Below are positions 38,658 through 49,800 of a DNA stretch of 64,000 nucleotides, piece by piece; the first letter of the stretch is position 1; each line of letters opens with the position of its first letter. Source of the stretch: Ophiostoma sp. CBS 140.51 (Eukaryota > Ascomycota > Sordariomycetes > Ophiostomatales > Ophiostomataceae); assembly GCA_029298735.1 (NCBI GenBank), contig JANSLP010000117.1, forward strand, positions 1 to 64,000, given 5' to 3'. A program made the position numbers and the translations under genes. Under the pieces are notes generated by a model that was given only the letters and a program-made list of their open reading frames with translations, was not told the DNA's origin and searched no databases.

Positions 38658-40301
38658 ATGACTAAAGTCGAAATCACAGGCGAACCGGCCGAGCCCGAGT
38701 CGTTTTACACGCAACAGCCTCACCTGGAACAGACCCAGTCGCATCAGTCGCATCAGTCGCATCAGACTCAGCAGTCCCAGCAGCAACAGACCAGCAGCCC
38801 ATCTACTCCCTACTACGTCCCGCAAGTCAACGACAATGGCCACACCTACGATGACGAGGACTCCAAAAATGAAGGCAAGACCAACAACAGCAACTCCGCA
38901 ACTCTGAACAACAACGCCGCATACTACCGCTCCGGTCTCGCCAGCCGTCTGTCCGCCCTTGGAGCCCGTGCCGCTTCACCCATCAACATGCTCGCCAACC
39001 GCATGGGCTCGGAAGGGTTCCTACCGGAGACCATGTTCAAGGAGTGCGAGAAGGCCGCAAGAGTTTTGCGCGGGTTTGCCGAGCCGAGCCTCTCGAGAAC
39101 GTCGACCAACTCTCCTTCGTCTGACTCCAAGGGAAAGCAAAAGGCGCCCGCCCGCCGCTCCCTGATCCATATCCCCGCCTCTGTTTTGCATCGCGCTGTC
39201 GGCCTGGCCATTTTCACGACTGGCCGCGTCGGCATCCATGTTAGCGGCGCCACCGGCTCGGGCGTCCTGATTGCCCGCCGTGCCGACGGCAGCTGGTCCC
39301 CACCCTCGGGCATCCAGGTGCACTCTGTAGGTGCAGGCTTCATCTTGGGCGCCGACATTTATGACTGTGTTTTGGTGCTCAATACGCGGGAAGCACTCGA
39401 AGCGTTTACCAGCAACACGCGGCTGTCGCTCGGCTCGAGTCTCGGCGTCACGGCCGGACCATACGGCGTCGGCGGCGGGTTCGGTGTCGCAGCCGGTGGT
39501 TCGTCACCGGCCACAAAGGGAGACATGACCGACGGCAATGTGCCTCCCACCACGTCGGGGACCCCTTCGCGGTTAATGGACCGCGCCGTCTACAGCTACA
39601 TCAAGTCCCGCGGCATCTATGCAGGCATCAAGATTGACGGCACCGTCGTGACCTCGCGGCAATCGGCCAATGCCTCATTCTATGGCGCGCCCGTGACTGT
39701 CCAGCAGATTTTGCGGGGTGACGTGCCTGCTGGTTTGTGGCAGTCGTCCGTGCAGGTCTTGATGGACGCTATTCGGGTGGCAGAGACGTCTCCCTTCCAG
39801 GGCCAGCCGCCGCATATGCCCCCGAGACCTCAACAACAGGCACAGTACCCTCAGTACACGCAGCAGTACCCTCAACAGTACCCCCAGCATCCCGGCCAGG
39901 CCTACCCCCAACAGTGGTATGCTCCGGCACAGGCACCGTCTGCCTCGTGGGGCGTGCCTGGTCCTGAGCAGCCATCTCCTCAGCAACCGACTGCCCAGCG
40001 TGAAGCTACACCGGTCGTCTCTCCCGTTACACCGGCGACTGTGACGTTGACTTCGACGCCGACCATGACTGTGGCTACCCCTGCTGCTCGCAGTAAAGAA
40101 CAAGAGGCTGCCGAAGAAGCTGCCGCATCTGCTGGTCTTCCTCCGCCGACCTACTCTATGATTGGCGAGCCGTCGTCATCGTCGTCAGCACGGGATATCG
40201 TGTCACCCATGACTACTGGTACTGCCGACGATGAGGCTCCTCCGGCGTATGTTGATGAGCACAACGTGCATCCCAGTGACTCAAAGAGTGAGCTTCAGTA
40301 G
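38658..40301 (+). CDS. SYLF-domain (Ysc84-like) lipid/actin-binding protein
   Basis: Single exon, 547 residues. The SYLF (DUF500) domain of yeast Ysc84 and SH3YL1 binds phosphoinositides and actin at endocytic sites. The domain spans about 173-370: IPASVLHRAVGLAIFTTGRVG, SGSGVLIARRADGSWSPPSGI-type strands, VHSVGAGFILGADIYDCVLVL, and a closing AYSYIKSRGIYAGIKIDGT-like segment. The N-terminus is Gln/Ser/His-rich with three SHQ repeats. The C-terminus is Pro/Gln-rich with YPQQ repeats and two PPxY motifs (PPTY and PPAY, near 495 and 534), which in other proteins recruit WW-domain ubiquitin ligases such as Rsp5. Unlike Ysc84 there is no C-terminal SH3 domain. The start lies in a good context (AAAATGAC). 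Confidence 0.92.
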   Translation: MTKVEITGEPAEPESFYTQQPHLEQTQSHQSHQSHQTQQSQQQQTSSPSTPYYVPQVNDNGHTYDDEDSKNEGKTNNSNSATLNNNAAYYRSGLASRLSALGARAASPINMLANRMGSEGFLPETMFKECEKAARVLRGFAEPSLSRTSTNSPSSDSKGKQKAPARRSLIHIPASVLHRAVGLAIFTTGRVGIHVSGATGSGVLIARRADGSWSPPSGIQVHSVGAGFILGADIYDCVLVLNTREALEAFTSNTRLSLGSSLGVTAGPYGVGGGFGVAAGGSSPATKGDMTDGNVPPTTSGTPSRLMDRAVYSYIKSRGIYAGIKIDGTVVTSRQSANASFYGAPVTVQQILRGDVPAGLWQSSVQVLMDAIRVAETSPFQGQPPHMPPRPQQQAQYPQYTQQYPQQYPQHPGQAYPQQWYAPAQAPSASWGVPGPEQPSPQQPTAQREATPVVSPVTPATVTLTSTPTMTVATPAARSKEQEAAEEAAASAGLPPPTYSMIGEPSSSSSARDIVSPMTTGTADDEAPPAYVDEHNVHPSDSKSELQ

Positions 40302-41012
40302 GGAGAGACGATGGAGGTCGAGAGTGTGATTGGGATTGGGTTTGACGATTGAACATGGCTGGCGTTTAGGACTGTATTTTCGTTAGACTCTGCTTTCCAT
40401 AGACTTGCTTTTTTTTGCTTATATACCTATTGAAATTGATTGTTAGCAATTGACTTGAGCTTTTTTGCTTATTAATTGTGCCTCCTATTCTCTCGATCGT
40501 GCTTTCCGTAGATGGCTTGTGTAGGTGAGTTGCCCACTCACACGATTGTGCCAGCCGCTCCTTCCTCAGCAGCGCAAAACTGGAAAAATAGTAACAAAAT
40601 TATCCAGAGAATTCCCTAGTAAATGCCCCTGAATCCTGTCGGTCTTCAAACCAAAGTATTTTCTACAAATCATCATCAACATGTCCATCAATCAACATTT
40701 CCATCTCGACACCACCCTCTCCAATCTCGATTCACTAAACTCCGGGGTCCAGCCCTGCAACACAGAAGCTTAAAGAGTGGGGCCCTCTTTCACGCTCTCA
40801 CGCTTTCAATGGCACAACCGGACATATCGGCGGATTTACTTCCGCCGTACGAAGGACGACTGAGAAAGCCATGGACTGCCTCCTCCGACACGGTTCTTGC
40901 ACATGAATGACGCAGCTTGACATTTTGTCTTTTTAATTTACGCCATGAGCTGACGGCAGACATTGGAGCTCCAGATTGGGCACATCTTACAGTATTTGCG
41001 ACTTCAAACCAC
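40302..41012. promoter_or_regulatory. Intergenic / 5' leader with upstream ORFs
   Basis: Between the SYLF stop and the transcription-factor ATG. It contains a 95-codon frame from ATG 40623 to a stop at 40910, with a second in-frame ATG at 40809, plus shorter uORFs from ATGs at 40871 and 40905. If the transcript starts before 40620, these would precede the main start and could repress translation. Whether 40623-40910 is itself a small gene is unclear; no domain is visible. Confidence 0.45.
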
Positions 41013-44000
41013 ATGCCGCCACGCACAAAGCGGCCAGCAAGGGCGGAGGGCCATGAGGGGACGGCAGATGTGACGGCTGCAGCAGAGTCTACAACAATGA
41101 CGCCGACGGCTAAGACGGCAGTGAAGTGGACGCGGGGTCGGAAGAACGCGTCTGTCTCATTCCGGCAGTCTTCGGAGGGTTTGGTAGCAAAAGCAGTGCC
41201 ACCGACAGCAGCACCGACAACCACCACTACCACTACCACAACCATACCCATACCGTCTGACGACAGCTCCTCATCCGACACACCGGCCGCCGCCCTTCCT
41301 GTTAAACGCCGTAAGCTTCGCAAAGGCACGTTTAGCTGCATCGAGTGCAAGCGGCGGAAAGTTCGGTGCCGATTCGCCGAGGGAGAGGCTCGCGAAGTGG
41401 GCGACAATGACACAGGAAAGGCATGTCTCTCATGTCAACGACACGGAGCAACTTGTATTGGCCAAGAGTATGCTGCGCCCTCTCCGTCACCGCGTCGATC
41501 GCCCGATCCGCAGTACAACGATATCAACCAGCGGATTGCTCAGGTGGAAGCACTGGTCGGTGAGCTCGTCCGGCGGCGAGCCAACGAAGGGCATCCGTCA
41601 AGGGATAGTGTGGTTGGTTCGAGCGGCAGCACAGTCAACACGACCGAGGTTGCACGCAGTCCTTCCTACTCAACCGCCGACCAGTTCGACCAGGAATTAG
41701 AGTCCATCCTCCAGCAAGACGCCCACTGCTTCTCGCACTGGATGCATGACCGCTTCATGTCGGCCAACTCGCCCAAGTTTAGGGCAAGATCACGATCGAG
41801 ATCACAGTCAAAATCACGCTCGCCATCATTGTCACCATCTGCATCACAAGCCATTACAAGACTAACACAGTCATCTGGTTATCTCGACATGAGCAACATT
41901 GACAACATGGATCTAAACTTGAACACCGGCAGCAACGACTCTACCTCCTTCATTGATATCCACCCAAAGATGCAGATGAGCATCCAACTGCAACAACTTG
42001 AACAGGAGCTTATTGCCAACCGACTACTCTTTCCAGCTCGCGCACCCATCTACACAGGCCCGCTTGAGCACCGTACACTCAACAAACAGCTGCAGTCTGT
42101 TCTTCCGACCATTGACGATGCTCTGCGCATCATGAACCGCGGTGCTCTCTTTACTTTGCGACGCTACCGCGCCTTCTTGGCTGCCGACACCCAGTCCGGC
42201 CACTCCACCACACATGCGCACGCCCTCTCACCACTGCAGAAACGTGACACGGACCATCCTGTCCTTCTTGCCCGCGAACTGATCCAGCTTGCCGTCTGTC
42301 TCCAGATGATGCACAAGGACAGCAACCTGAGCGATCTGGGTTTTCCGGATGATGTCGCCCCCTGGGAGACGGCCGACCGCTACTTTGAAGTCGCCTCCAA
42401 CCTCGTCACTTCCCAAGATGCCATGGTCTCGTCGCAAGAAGGGCTCGAGAGTCTGCTGCTCACGGCCTTTTTCATGGTCAACAAGGGTGATTTACGTGCT
42501 GGCTGGATGACACTCCGCCGTGCTTTAGGAATCGCCCAAATTATCGGTCTCCCACCGCCCTCGTGGCACAACCAGCCGCTCTCCCTACACTTTGTTTGGA
42601 CGCGCCTTTTGTTCTCGGAACGGTTCCTCTCGCTCATGCTCGGGCTACCCTCATCCATTGTCGAGGACCACTACCGCTCCTCGCTCGCACCGCACGCGGC
42701 CACGACCAAAGTAGCCACAGCCGGTGACTGGTCCGCCAACATCGAGCACCTGGCGCAAGATCTAGAGCGGTTGCACGCCCTCATTATCCCCAGAATCGCT
42801 GCCCGCAATGAACGCCTCAACCAGCTCGCCCATGCTCCCTTTGTGTGTGCCAACTTTGACCGTGCCCGCCATATCCAAGTGTTGCATGAAGACTACCGCG
42901 ATACCCGTGACATTGACTATGCTTTTAGGCTGGCCGCCCAGTCGCTGCCGACGAAATGGTGGGCCATCCCCGATTTGCTGGGTGCCGACGGTACGAACTC
43001 ACACATGGAATGGGCCGAGCAGATTGAAGAGACGGCCCGGTTGATGGCCCAGGCTAAACACTACCACTTTTTGGTCTTGTTGCACCTGCCCTACCTGACG
43101 GACAGACGGCCGGGTGTCCTCCCCGCGAAGCCGCCGCAACAGTCACTGAGTACAGTGTTGGATGAAGACATTGACTTTGCCGGTGCACAAGGACTGAAGG
43201 ATGAGAACAGTAAAGTCAACTTTCGCGAGTTTGGTGCGGCGGCGGCGAGTGAAGCGGCGCCAACAAGGGTGGCCGACGACATTGCCTTTGCTTTTGGTAT
43301 CAATTTCAAGGAGCCAGCTGAAAGAGCCGGAGCGTCAGCGACGGCCACCATGGCAGCGACGACCGATGACAGACAACCATTCTCCTCCCCGTCCCCACCC
43401 TCCAACTCGTCGTCGACACTCGCAGCCACGTCGCCGCCGACAGACGCCCACACGTCGACAGCACCCCTTGGACCCCCCGACACGACGTTCAGCCGTCTCG
43501 GCGCACTAGGCGCCGCTCGTGAAGTCTTGTCCCGCTTCATGGTCTTTCGCTACTGCACAAGCGTCATTGCCCGCTGCCACGCGTTTGACTTTGAGGCGTT
43601 TGTCGCCGCCATGGCCATTTTGCTCACACACATGGACGCCCATGCCCGCGGCCGGGACAATGTCATCCACTACCAACGGCCGTCTGATCTGGGCGCCGTC
43701 GACAAGGCCATGGTCCTCATGGACGAGCTCGCCGATATTACCAAGGAGCCGGTCAACCGGACAAGGTCCGACATCTTGAAGCGACTAATAGCGATTGAGG
43801 CAGACGCGGCTGCCGGCGGGCAGTACGAGGTCTGGACGGAAGAGGGCACGCTGGGTCGGGGTGACGGGCGGTTGACGACGGACACGACAAGCGCTGTACA
43901 GACAATGTCTGTGCCTTACTTTGGGACGATTCACACACGGAGGCTGTCAGGAGCCGGAGGCAGCGTCACCAACACTGCGACTGACAATGAAGTATTCTCT

Positions 44001-44015
44001 CATTGGAGCAAATGA
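41013..44015 (+). CDS. Zn(II)2Cys6 transcription factor
   Basis: Single exon, 1000 residues from the first in-frame ATG (41013); the open frame extends upstream but without ATG. The binuclear zinc cluster is CIECKRRKVRC, then an 18-residue loop, then CLSCQRHGATC (about 109-147). The usual loop is 5-12 residues, so this one is long. A heptad helix follows (NQRIAQVEALVGELVRRR, about 173-190) and may mediate dimerisation. After a Ser/Arg-rich linker comes the fungal-specific regulatory domain (about 350-620, including LESLLLTAFFMVNKGDLRAGWMT-type helices and LPPPSWHNQPL). The C-terminal part has Ala/Thr/Ser/Pro-rich spacers and helices ending near FSHWSK. The regulated pathway is unknown; there is no adjacent metabolic cluster. 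It converges on the RhoGAP-like gene. Confidence 0.93.
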   Translation: MPPRTKRPARAEGHEGTADVTAAAESTTMTPTAKTAVKWTRGRKNASVSFRQSSEGLVAKAVPPTAAPTTTTTTTTTIPIPSDDSSSSDTPAAALPVKRRKLRKGTFSCIECKRRKVRCRFAEGEAREVGDNDTGKACLSCQRHGATCIGQEYAAPSPSPRRSPDPQYNDINQRIAQVEALVGELVRRRANEGHPSRDSVVGSSGSTVNTTEVARSPSYSTADQFDQELESILQQDAHCFSHWMHDRFMSANSPKFRARSRSRSQSKSRSPSLSPSASQAITRLTQSSGYLDMSNIDNMDLNLNTGSNDSTSFIDIHPKMQMSIQLQQLEQELIANRLLFPARAPIYTGPLEHRTLNKQLQSVLPTIDDALRIMNRGALFTLRRYRAFLAADTQSGHSTTHAHALSPLQKRDTDHPVLLARELIQLAVCLQMMHKDSNLSDLGFPDDVAPWETADRYFEVASNLVTSQDAMVSSQEGLESLLLTAFFMVNKGDLRAGWMTLRRALGIAQIIGLPPPSWHNQPLSLHFVWTRLLFSERFLSLMLGLPSSIVEDHYRSSLAPHAATTKVATAGDWSANIEHLAQDLERLHALIIPRIAARNERLNQLAHAPFVCANFDRARHIQVLHEDYRDTRDIDYAFRLAAQSLPTKWWAIPDLLGADGTNSHMEWAEQIEETARLMAQAKHYHFLVLLHLPYLTDRRPGVLPAKPPQQSLSTVLDEDIDFAGAQGLKDENSKVNFREFGAAAASEAAPTRVADDIAFAFGINFKEPAERAGASATATMAATTDDRQPFSSPSPPSNSSSTLAATSPPTDAHTSTAPLGPPDTTFSRLGALGAAREVLSRFMVFRYCTSVIARCHAFDFEAFVAAMAILLTHMDAHARGRDNVIHYQRPSDLGAVDKAMVLMDELADITKEPVNRTRSDILKRLIAIEADAAAGGQYEVWTEEGTLGRGDGRLTTDTTSAVQTMSVPYFGTIHTRRLSGAGGSVTNTATDNEVFSHWSK

Positions 44016-44326
44016 GGGAGAGAGTACATGACATCTGTTTTGATTTATCTTGGACATTTTGGACTTTGCATATTGGACATCATATTGGTACATAGGATAC
44101 ACGGCCATCGTTGGCGTTTTGAAGTTGTTTTTTTTGGAATACAACTGTTGATATTGATAATCATGGTTGGGAATCTCCTCCTCGGGGGGTATCATCATCG
44201 TACAATAAACTTGCTTACAGGAGAGGTGGTACAGAAGGAAAAGAATATATAAAAAAAAAACAAGAAACAGAAGACAGCTGCCACAGTCGCTTTCGCGACG
44301 CAACTCGCTCCGCTCATTTGTGCGCT
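44016..44326. other. Convergent 3' intergenic region
   Basis: 311 bp between convergent genes, AT-rich, with an A run (44252-44261) suited to 3'-end formation. A CAACTCGCTCCGCTCA stretch occurs at about 44301-44316. Confidence 0.5.
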
Positions 44327-46832
44327 CTACGCCTCAAACGCGGCATTGCTCTTCCGCCCACCGCCTCGCAACAGCAGCGCATACTCGGACCGCTTCCGGA
44401 TAATAAACGCCAGACTCAGCATAAAGTCGGTATGGTAGCGTCCGCCGTCCAGCTGCATCAGCGGACGAAGAACACGGCCAGCCAGCCGCTCGGCCGTCAT
44501 GTCGTTGCGATCCGCCGCATCAGCAATATCACCCCAGAGGTTGAGCAGCAGTTTCAACAGACTTCTTGCCGGTCCCCTCACCCCACCCAGCGCCTCCTCC
44601 CAAAAGTCAATGCACTGGTCCAGCCGCTTGGCATACGATCCCGGCACGGTGGCCTGCCGTGATAGCGTGATCCAGCGCCGCGCGACGGCTTCCGAGACGA
44701 GCGGGCGGGGCAACGCCTCCAGGTATTGCAAGATGAGCGCGGCCGCATCGTGTCGGCTGTACTCGGCGGCCATCGACGCGTCATCCAGGTCCACACCGTA
44801 CAGCGGAGCCGCCGAGAACCGTTCCCGCAGCGCGCGCACTCTGTCAAAGTTGACTATCGCAAACGAGTCGACATCCACACCAGGGACACCGCCACCAAAT
44901 ATATCGGGTGTCTCCAGTCCGCCGTCGGACCGAATGAACGTGTAGCACCGGAAGATGCACAGCGGGAACTCGCGCCGCGAGGCACCACCGCCACCTTTGC
45001 CCGAATGGTGTGTCCGTGCCGACGCGCCGGCCATGTGGATGCTCTTGCGGAGGGAGACGCCAAACACCGTGTCGGGCTCGTCGTCAATGCCCTTTTTCTT
45101 GCTGCCCTTTTCCTTTTTGGGCGCCGTCGAGTCCGCCTCAATCATGGTCGTCACCGCCCAGGGCGTGCGGAACGTCGCAGAGAACCGGCGACTCGTGCGG
45201 CGCTCGAGGCCACCACTGCCGCTGTTCCCACTGTTGCCGCTATTGCCGCTACTGCTGTTGCTGTTGCTGACAATATTGGAGAGTGGTGTGGGTGCAATCG
45301 AAAGTCCGGACAGGTCGACACCTCCGCCGACAGGACCCGCACCGGTGGCTGTGGCCGGCCGTTTGTTCATCTCAGCCGTCGTCGTCGCGGAGGCGCTGCG
45401 GATATGCCGCAGGAAACGGCCGAAGCGGTTGTTGGAGGTGGAGGGTGGGTAGTTTGTCGTATTGTTGCTGGTGGCCGACGCAAAATTGCCGTTGCTGACA
45501 CTGTGGCTGAGCTGTGGTGGCGCGGCCAAGTACTGGCGGTTGTTGTTGAAGTTGTTGTTCAGAGTATCACCACCGAGGTGTCCCTCACCCGGCCGGAACC
45601 CGAGTGCACTACTCCCTCTGGCCACGGCTTTTGGTGGCGGTGTCGGTGGCCGGCTGGGCAACTCGTCGCGCAGCTCGTCCATCAGGTTGTCAATCTCGCT
45701 GGGTGGCAGCAGAGCCGAACGGCGAAGACGGTCGCGCGGTGGTGGCGGTGGCGGTGGAGGGAGAGGTGGTGACGAGGGTCTTGACCGGTGGCGGACGGGT
45801 GACGGTTGGCGAGAGCTGTAGACGGACGAGCCGGCTGTCGGTGCATCCACCCCGAGCGTGGGAGGAACGGGCAGACTTCCACTGACGTTGGAGTGTTCTG
45901 CCTCATCGTCGAGCATCTCCACGGCACTGTCGGGCGCTTTGCCAATGGGCGACGCAGCGGCTTCATCGCGGAAGATTTGTGGCGGTGATTCGAGATGTAG
46001 GTCGAGGCTATTGCGGACGGGAGAGGTGCTGGGGATTGTGTCGACGGTGCGGTCAGTGTTGACGTCGGTGTCCTGTTCTGGCTCCGGGTTCTTGTTGGCC
46101 TCCTCGGCCGCTGCCAGGGCGTGCCGTTGCAAAACATTCAAAAAGTTTTGCAGGATGAAACCGGCGTCAACATCTTCGAGATCACTTCGCACTCTTGTGC
46201 GCAAGTGGCCCATCTCAGCCAGCAACCGGGCCATGTCTTTTGCCTTGGCATTGGGAATAGGAGAGGAAGTGGTGTCAGAAGGAGTGTCCTGTGTCAGTGC
46301 CACCAAGTCGAGCGCCAACCCCAGAGTCAGCCGGTACACCTCCAACACCGCCCGGGACTCGTTAATGTGCGGCCGCAGGGCCAGCCAGCGCGCCCTCTTT
46401 TCTTGCGGCGAAATGGAGGGTGGCGGCGTGTCGTCATCGCTGTCGCCAGCACCATCGCCAAAGATGGCGTCTAGGTCGGCTACGACGGCGCCACTGCCAG
46501 CGACAACAGCAGGTGTCTGCAGTGCAAGGTCGGCGGGAAAACTGGCGGAAGCGGCGTCATCCTTTAATAAGTCGAGGACACCATCGAGGGCGTGTAGCTC
46601 GGCCGAGAGAGGTGCGAGGTCGGCGCGTGACTCGCGCACGTCGCGCACAAAGCGGTGGAGGTCGAGGGCGGTTTTGGCGACGGCATTGCTGACGGCGAAG
46701 CAGCCGGTGGTGGTGGATCTATTCCAAGTCAGCGAGTGAGCGAAGCGAATGAGAAGAACAACAACCTCGAGCGGAGCGAGGCCAGAAACGAGCGAAGCGA
46801 GGAAAGAGAACACAAACTTACATCCAGTCCAT
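44327..46832 (-). CDS. RhoGAP-fold protein with degenerate catalytic site
   Basis: Exon 1 is only 11 nt (46822-46832, encoding MDW plus two bases), joined to 44327-46718 in frame; about 800 residues. The first 100 residues (ISTTTGCFAVSNAVAKTALDLHRFVRDV...) resemble the helical N-terminal domain common in fungal STAND/incompatibility-type proteins. A Pro-rich low-complexity middle (PPLPPPPPPPP near 327) and basic/Ser/Asn-rich segments follow. The C-terminal 555-770 region fits the Sac7-type RhoGAP fold, beginning TVFGVSLRKSIHMA. Where the family has GIFRxSG with the arginine finger, this protein has DIFGGGVPG. The following LLKxYL Lys is replaced (LILQYLEALPRPL), and the late conserved Asn is Arg. 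GAP activity is therefore doubtful; a GTPase-binding scaffold is a reasonable alternative. The 103-nt intron is full of GAGCGAAGCGAG-type repeats. Confidence 0.85.
46738..46802. repeat. GAGCGAAGCGAG repeats inside an intron
   Basis: Three copies (46738-46749, 46768-46780, 46789-46802) of GAGCGAAGCGAG or its GAGCGGAGCGAG variant fill most of the intron of the RhoGAP-like gene. Related strings occur at 38096-38114 and, inverted, at about 44303-44315. Confidence 0.75.
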
Positions 46833-49800
46833 GATGTGTGGTTGACAAAAAAAACAACAGCAAAACGGCTGCAGACAGAGAAGCTTGCCAGTCGACTGTG
46901 AAGGAGAGGGAAGATCGAGCGTTTTGTAAGTTCTTGTTCTATCGTTGTGCCCTCGTCAACAAGCTCGGCTCGCTAATTTGTCTGACGGGTTCACTTGCTG
47001 GGTACACTGATTCACTGGTTCACAGCCCGGCTGGCTGCACCATGTGCCTTTTCTGTGTGCACCATGGAAAGAGGACAAGCAAGGAGAAAAAAGAAATAAA
47101 AAAGCAAGTCAGGGGTCGACGAAAGCTTGTGTTGCGGTTGCGGCAGTCCTTTTCACTTCCGTTGACCGCACATGCAAGGGCCCTTTTTGTTGTTGGCCTT
47201 TTTTACCAGGGTCTTATTTTGTTGGTCCTGCTCTCTTCTGTTGCTGGGTTCAATGTTGGCGCTGTTCAACAGCCCTGTCTCTCTCTGAAAAGAAAGGGTA
47301 ATTTCGAGGGAGTTTGGCGGAGTTGAGGGAGTCGACGAGCGACGAGCGAGGGTCTTGTCTTGTGAAGCAAGTTTGCTTGCCGTCTTTGGTCGTTGCTCGA
47401 GTTTTGTTTCCACATCCACTGCAACATGAGCAGGCTCAGGGACGGGGGAAAGATGTTGCAGGGTGTTGTTGCAGTGAGAAATACAGGGGAGAGTGAAAGA
47501 GAAGAGAGAAACGGGAAAGGTGAGTGACAAGAAAAGAAAAGAAACACAAGCTGGGCAGGAGTCGTCAAGGTGAGCTTCCTTCTTCCTGTTCCGTTTTGTT
47601 TGAATTTGTGGAGGAGAAGGTGGATGAGGACAAGGAGAAAAAGAAGAAAAGAACGCCGACCAGGGGTCTAGAAAGAGTGGGAAAAGGCGCGAAGTGACGG
47701 CGATGCGACTGGTTCATCAACAGAGTGTGAAGAGAGGGGAAGCAAGACAAAAAGAAGGGGAAAGAAGAGTGGAAGTGCGGAGAAGAGGACAACCCAAACG
47801 ACAGCACAAGCAACAAATCAACAGCGACGCAACATCGAATGACGAATGACGAACGAGTCCGAGGAAGGAGGGTGAACTAAGGCAAGAAAAAGACAAGAGG
47901 GGTCTCAAAGAAGCCAGAAGTCAACTTGAATTCGAATCTCGAACCGTTTGACTGCGACCTTTTTCAACTTGTTCGCCTTGTCTTGTGCAAGCTTGCATCT
48001 TCCGCACCTCCAGCTTGCAACCGCTAACAACGACCCTTGTTGCGGATGGACAAAAAGGCAAATGCACAAAGTAGAAAAAAAGAGCGATCGCCGGCAGCTT
48101 TGTGGAGTGACGATCCCTCGGCATTCCCTGCTTTTCGCGGGCAAAAAGTGTGCGAGTGTGTGTGCACACATTGGTCCACTCTCGAAACTTGCGAGCCTCG
48201 ACCGTCTTTCGACGTATGCAGGTCGCAGCTGGAAAATTCCTGTGTGCAGATGGTGTTCATTGGTGGTTATCCAATATATTGGCACACTATCGTATTGTTG
48301 TCGATATGGACCACGAATTTCAGCTGTGTCTTGTCCTACAGGCAAGTGCGATGAAAGGATTCGCTGGGAAAGCGAAAGAGTGGCAAAGCAGCGAGCAGGA
48401 TATCAGCAGTACGAGGAACGAGATCCTCAAAAGCGATTTGCATTGATGCTCAAAACGGGCACCGACGTTGATGGACTTTGGCTTGACGTTTTGACAGGAA
48501 ATCCTTCACATGCTTTCTGCAAGAACAGACACGAGCAAACCGAGCGACAGGAAAGGCACCGACGGGCACTGGTTTCTTTGACGGCCTGCCCTGGCAAGAG
48601 ACAGGCCCAGGCTTGCACGATACGCTCGGACTCAGACAACAACTGCAGAAACACGGACAACAGACAGCGGAGGAGGTGGCTATGGCGCGCGGGAGTGTAA
48701 AACAACGTTCAGAGAGAGCGCAGCAGAGCGTTACATTGTCACTTTTTGGCCAAGTGTTTTGGGTTGTTGATGACAGCCCTTTGGAAGCGACCCTAGAATT
48801 CGACACGAGAAACGAAAAAAAAAAGAAAAAAACAACGAATTGTGACTGGCTCTCCACGCTCAACTCGAGGTCTGAGAGCATCGTCAATGCCGTCAACGGT
48901 CTGTGTACGTACGTACGTCCCCTCTTTTCTCTTTCCACGTCCACGTTGTCGACGCAAGGGACAGGCTTCGTAACGACAGCCAGGCCATGCTTCTGCAGAT
49001 CCAGTTCACCTCAACTCGCAAAGCAATGTCTCGCAGCCCCCAAGCAGAAACAGCCAAGCCAGTGGCGTAAGCTGCCCACTGTTCTCTTTTTTCCTCTTCT
49101 CTCCACACGGGTCCTTGGACACTATCGTCATGGCCGGCCCACAGCGTTCATAACGTGCATAGCGTTCGTAGTGGTCTCCATCCGGTTCCCTGTGGACGGC
49201 AAAGATCGCCAGAAGCCGTCGAAAAAGCCACGCAAAAAGAGTGGTTCTGGCGCCTGTCTTGTGCCGTTTCCCCGCTGGCGCAACTGCTCACTGGCAACTG
49301 GCATCCTTCACCTTTCACCTTCTCAAAATAGAGCTGCCAAATTGCCAGTTCCTCCTCCTTTCTTCCTCCTTCGTTTCAGAGCATCGAAAACAGCAAGAGA
49401 TCTGTCAGACGGGTAAGGCAGTCAAGCTGTCAGCCAGCCAGCATACGCCCTGCCCGTATGATTCCGTCTGGGATCAATCCATCAAGGTTTGTCGGGTTTG
49501 GCAATTAATTCGAATTGCAGGGGGCAATGCTCCGGGAAAAGTTTATTTTGTTTTAAATGGGAGAAGCGGCTGGGCGCTAGGCGCGTGAGACTGTGAAACA
49601 TTTTTGGGAAGGAAAGTAAGATTGGAGGTGAAGGGATTCGACGGTGAGCTGCAGAAAATGGAAGGTGCAAGGAGGCCGTTTACATTTGTTGCACTCTTAT
49701 TTCACGGCAGGGCAAGCTGAGAACTGAACGACGGCACACTGCATGGGAAATGCAAGAAGGCGACAGTTGGACGCCACTGCATGTTCGCAGAAGAAGAGAA

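Noticed and set aside
47948..49416. Two long plus-strand open frames (250 and 267 codons)
   Set aside because: Neither begins with ATG, composition is irregular, no domain or splice context is visible, and the area is otherwise noncoding.
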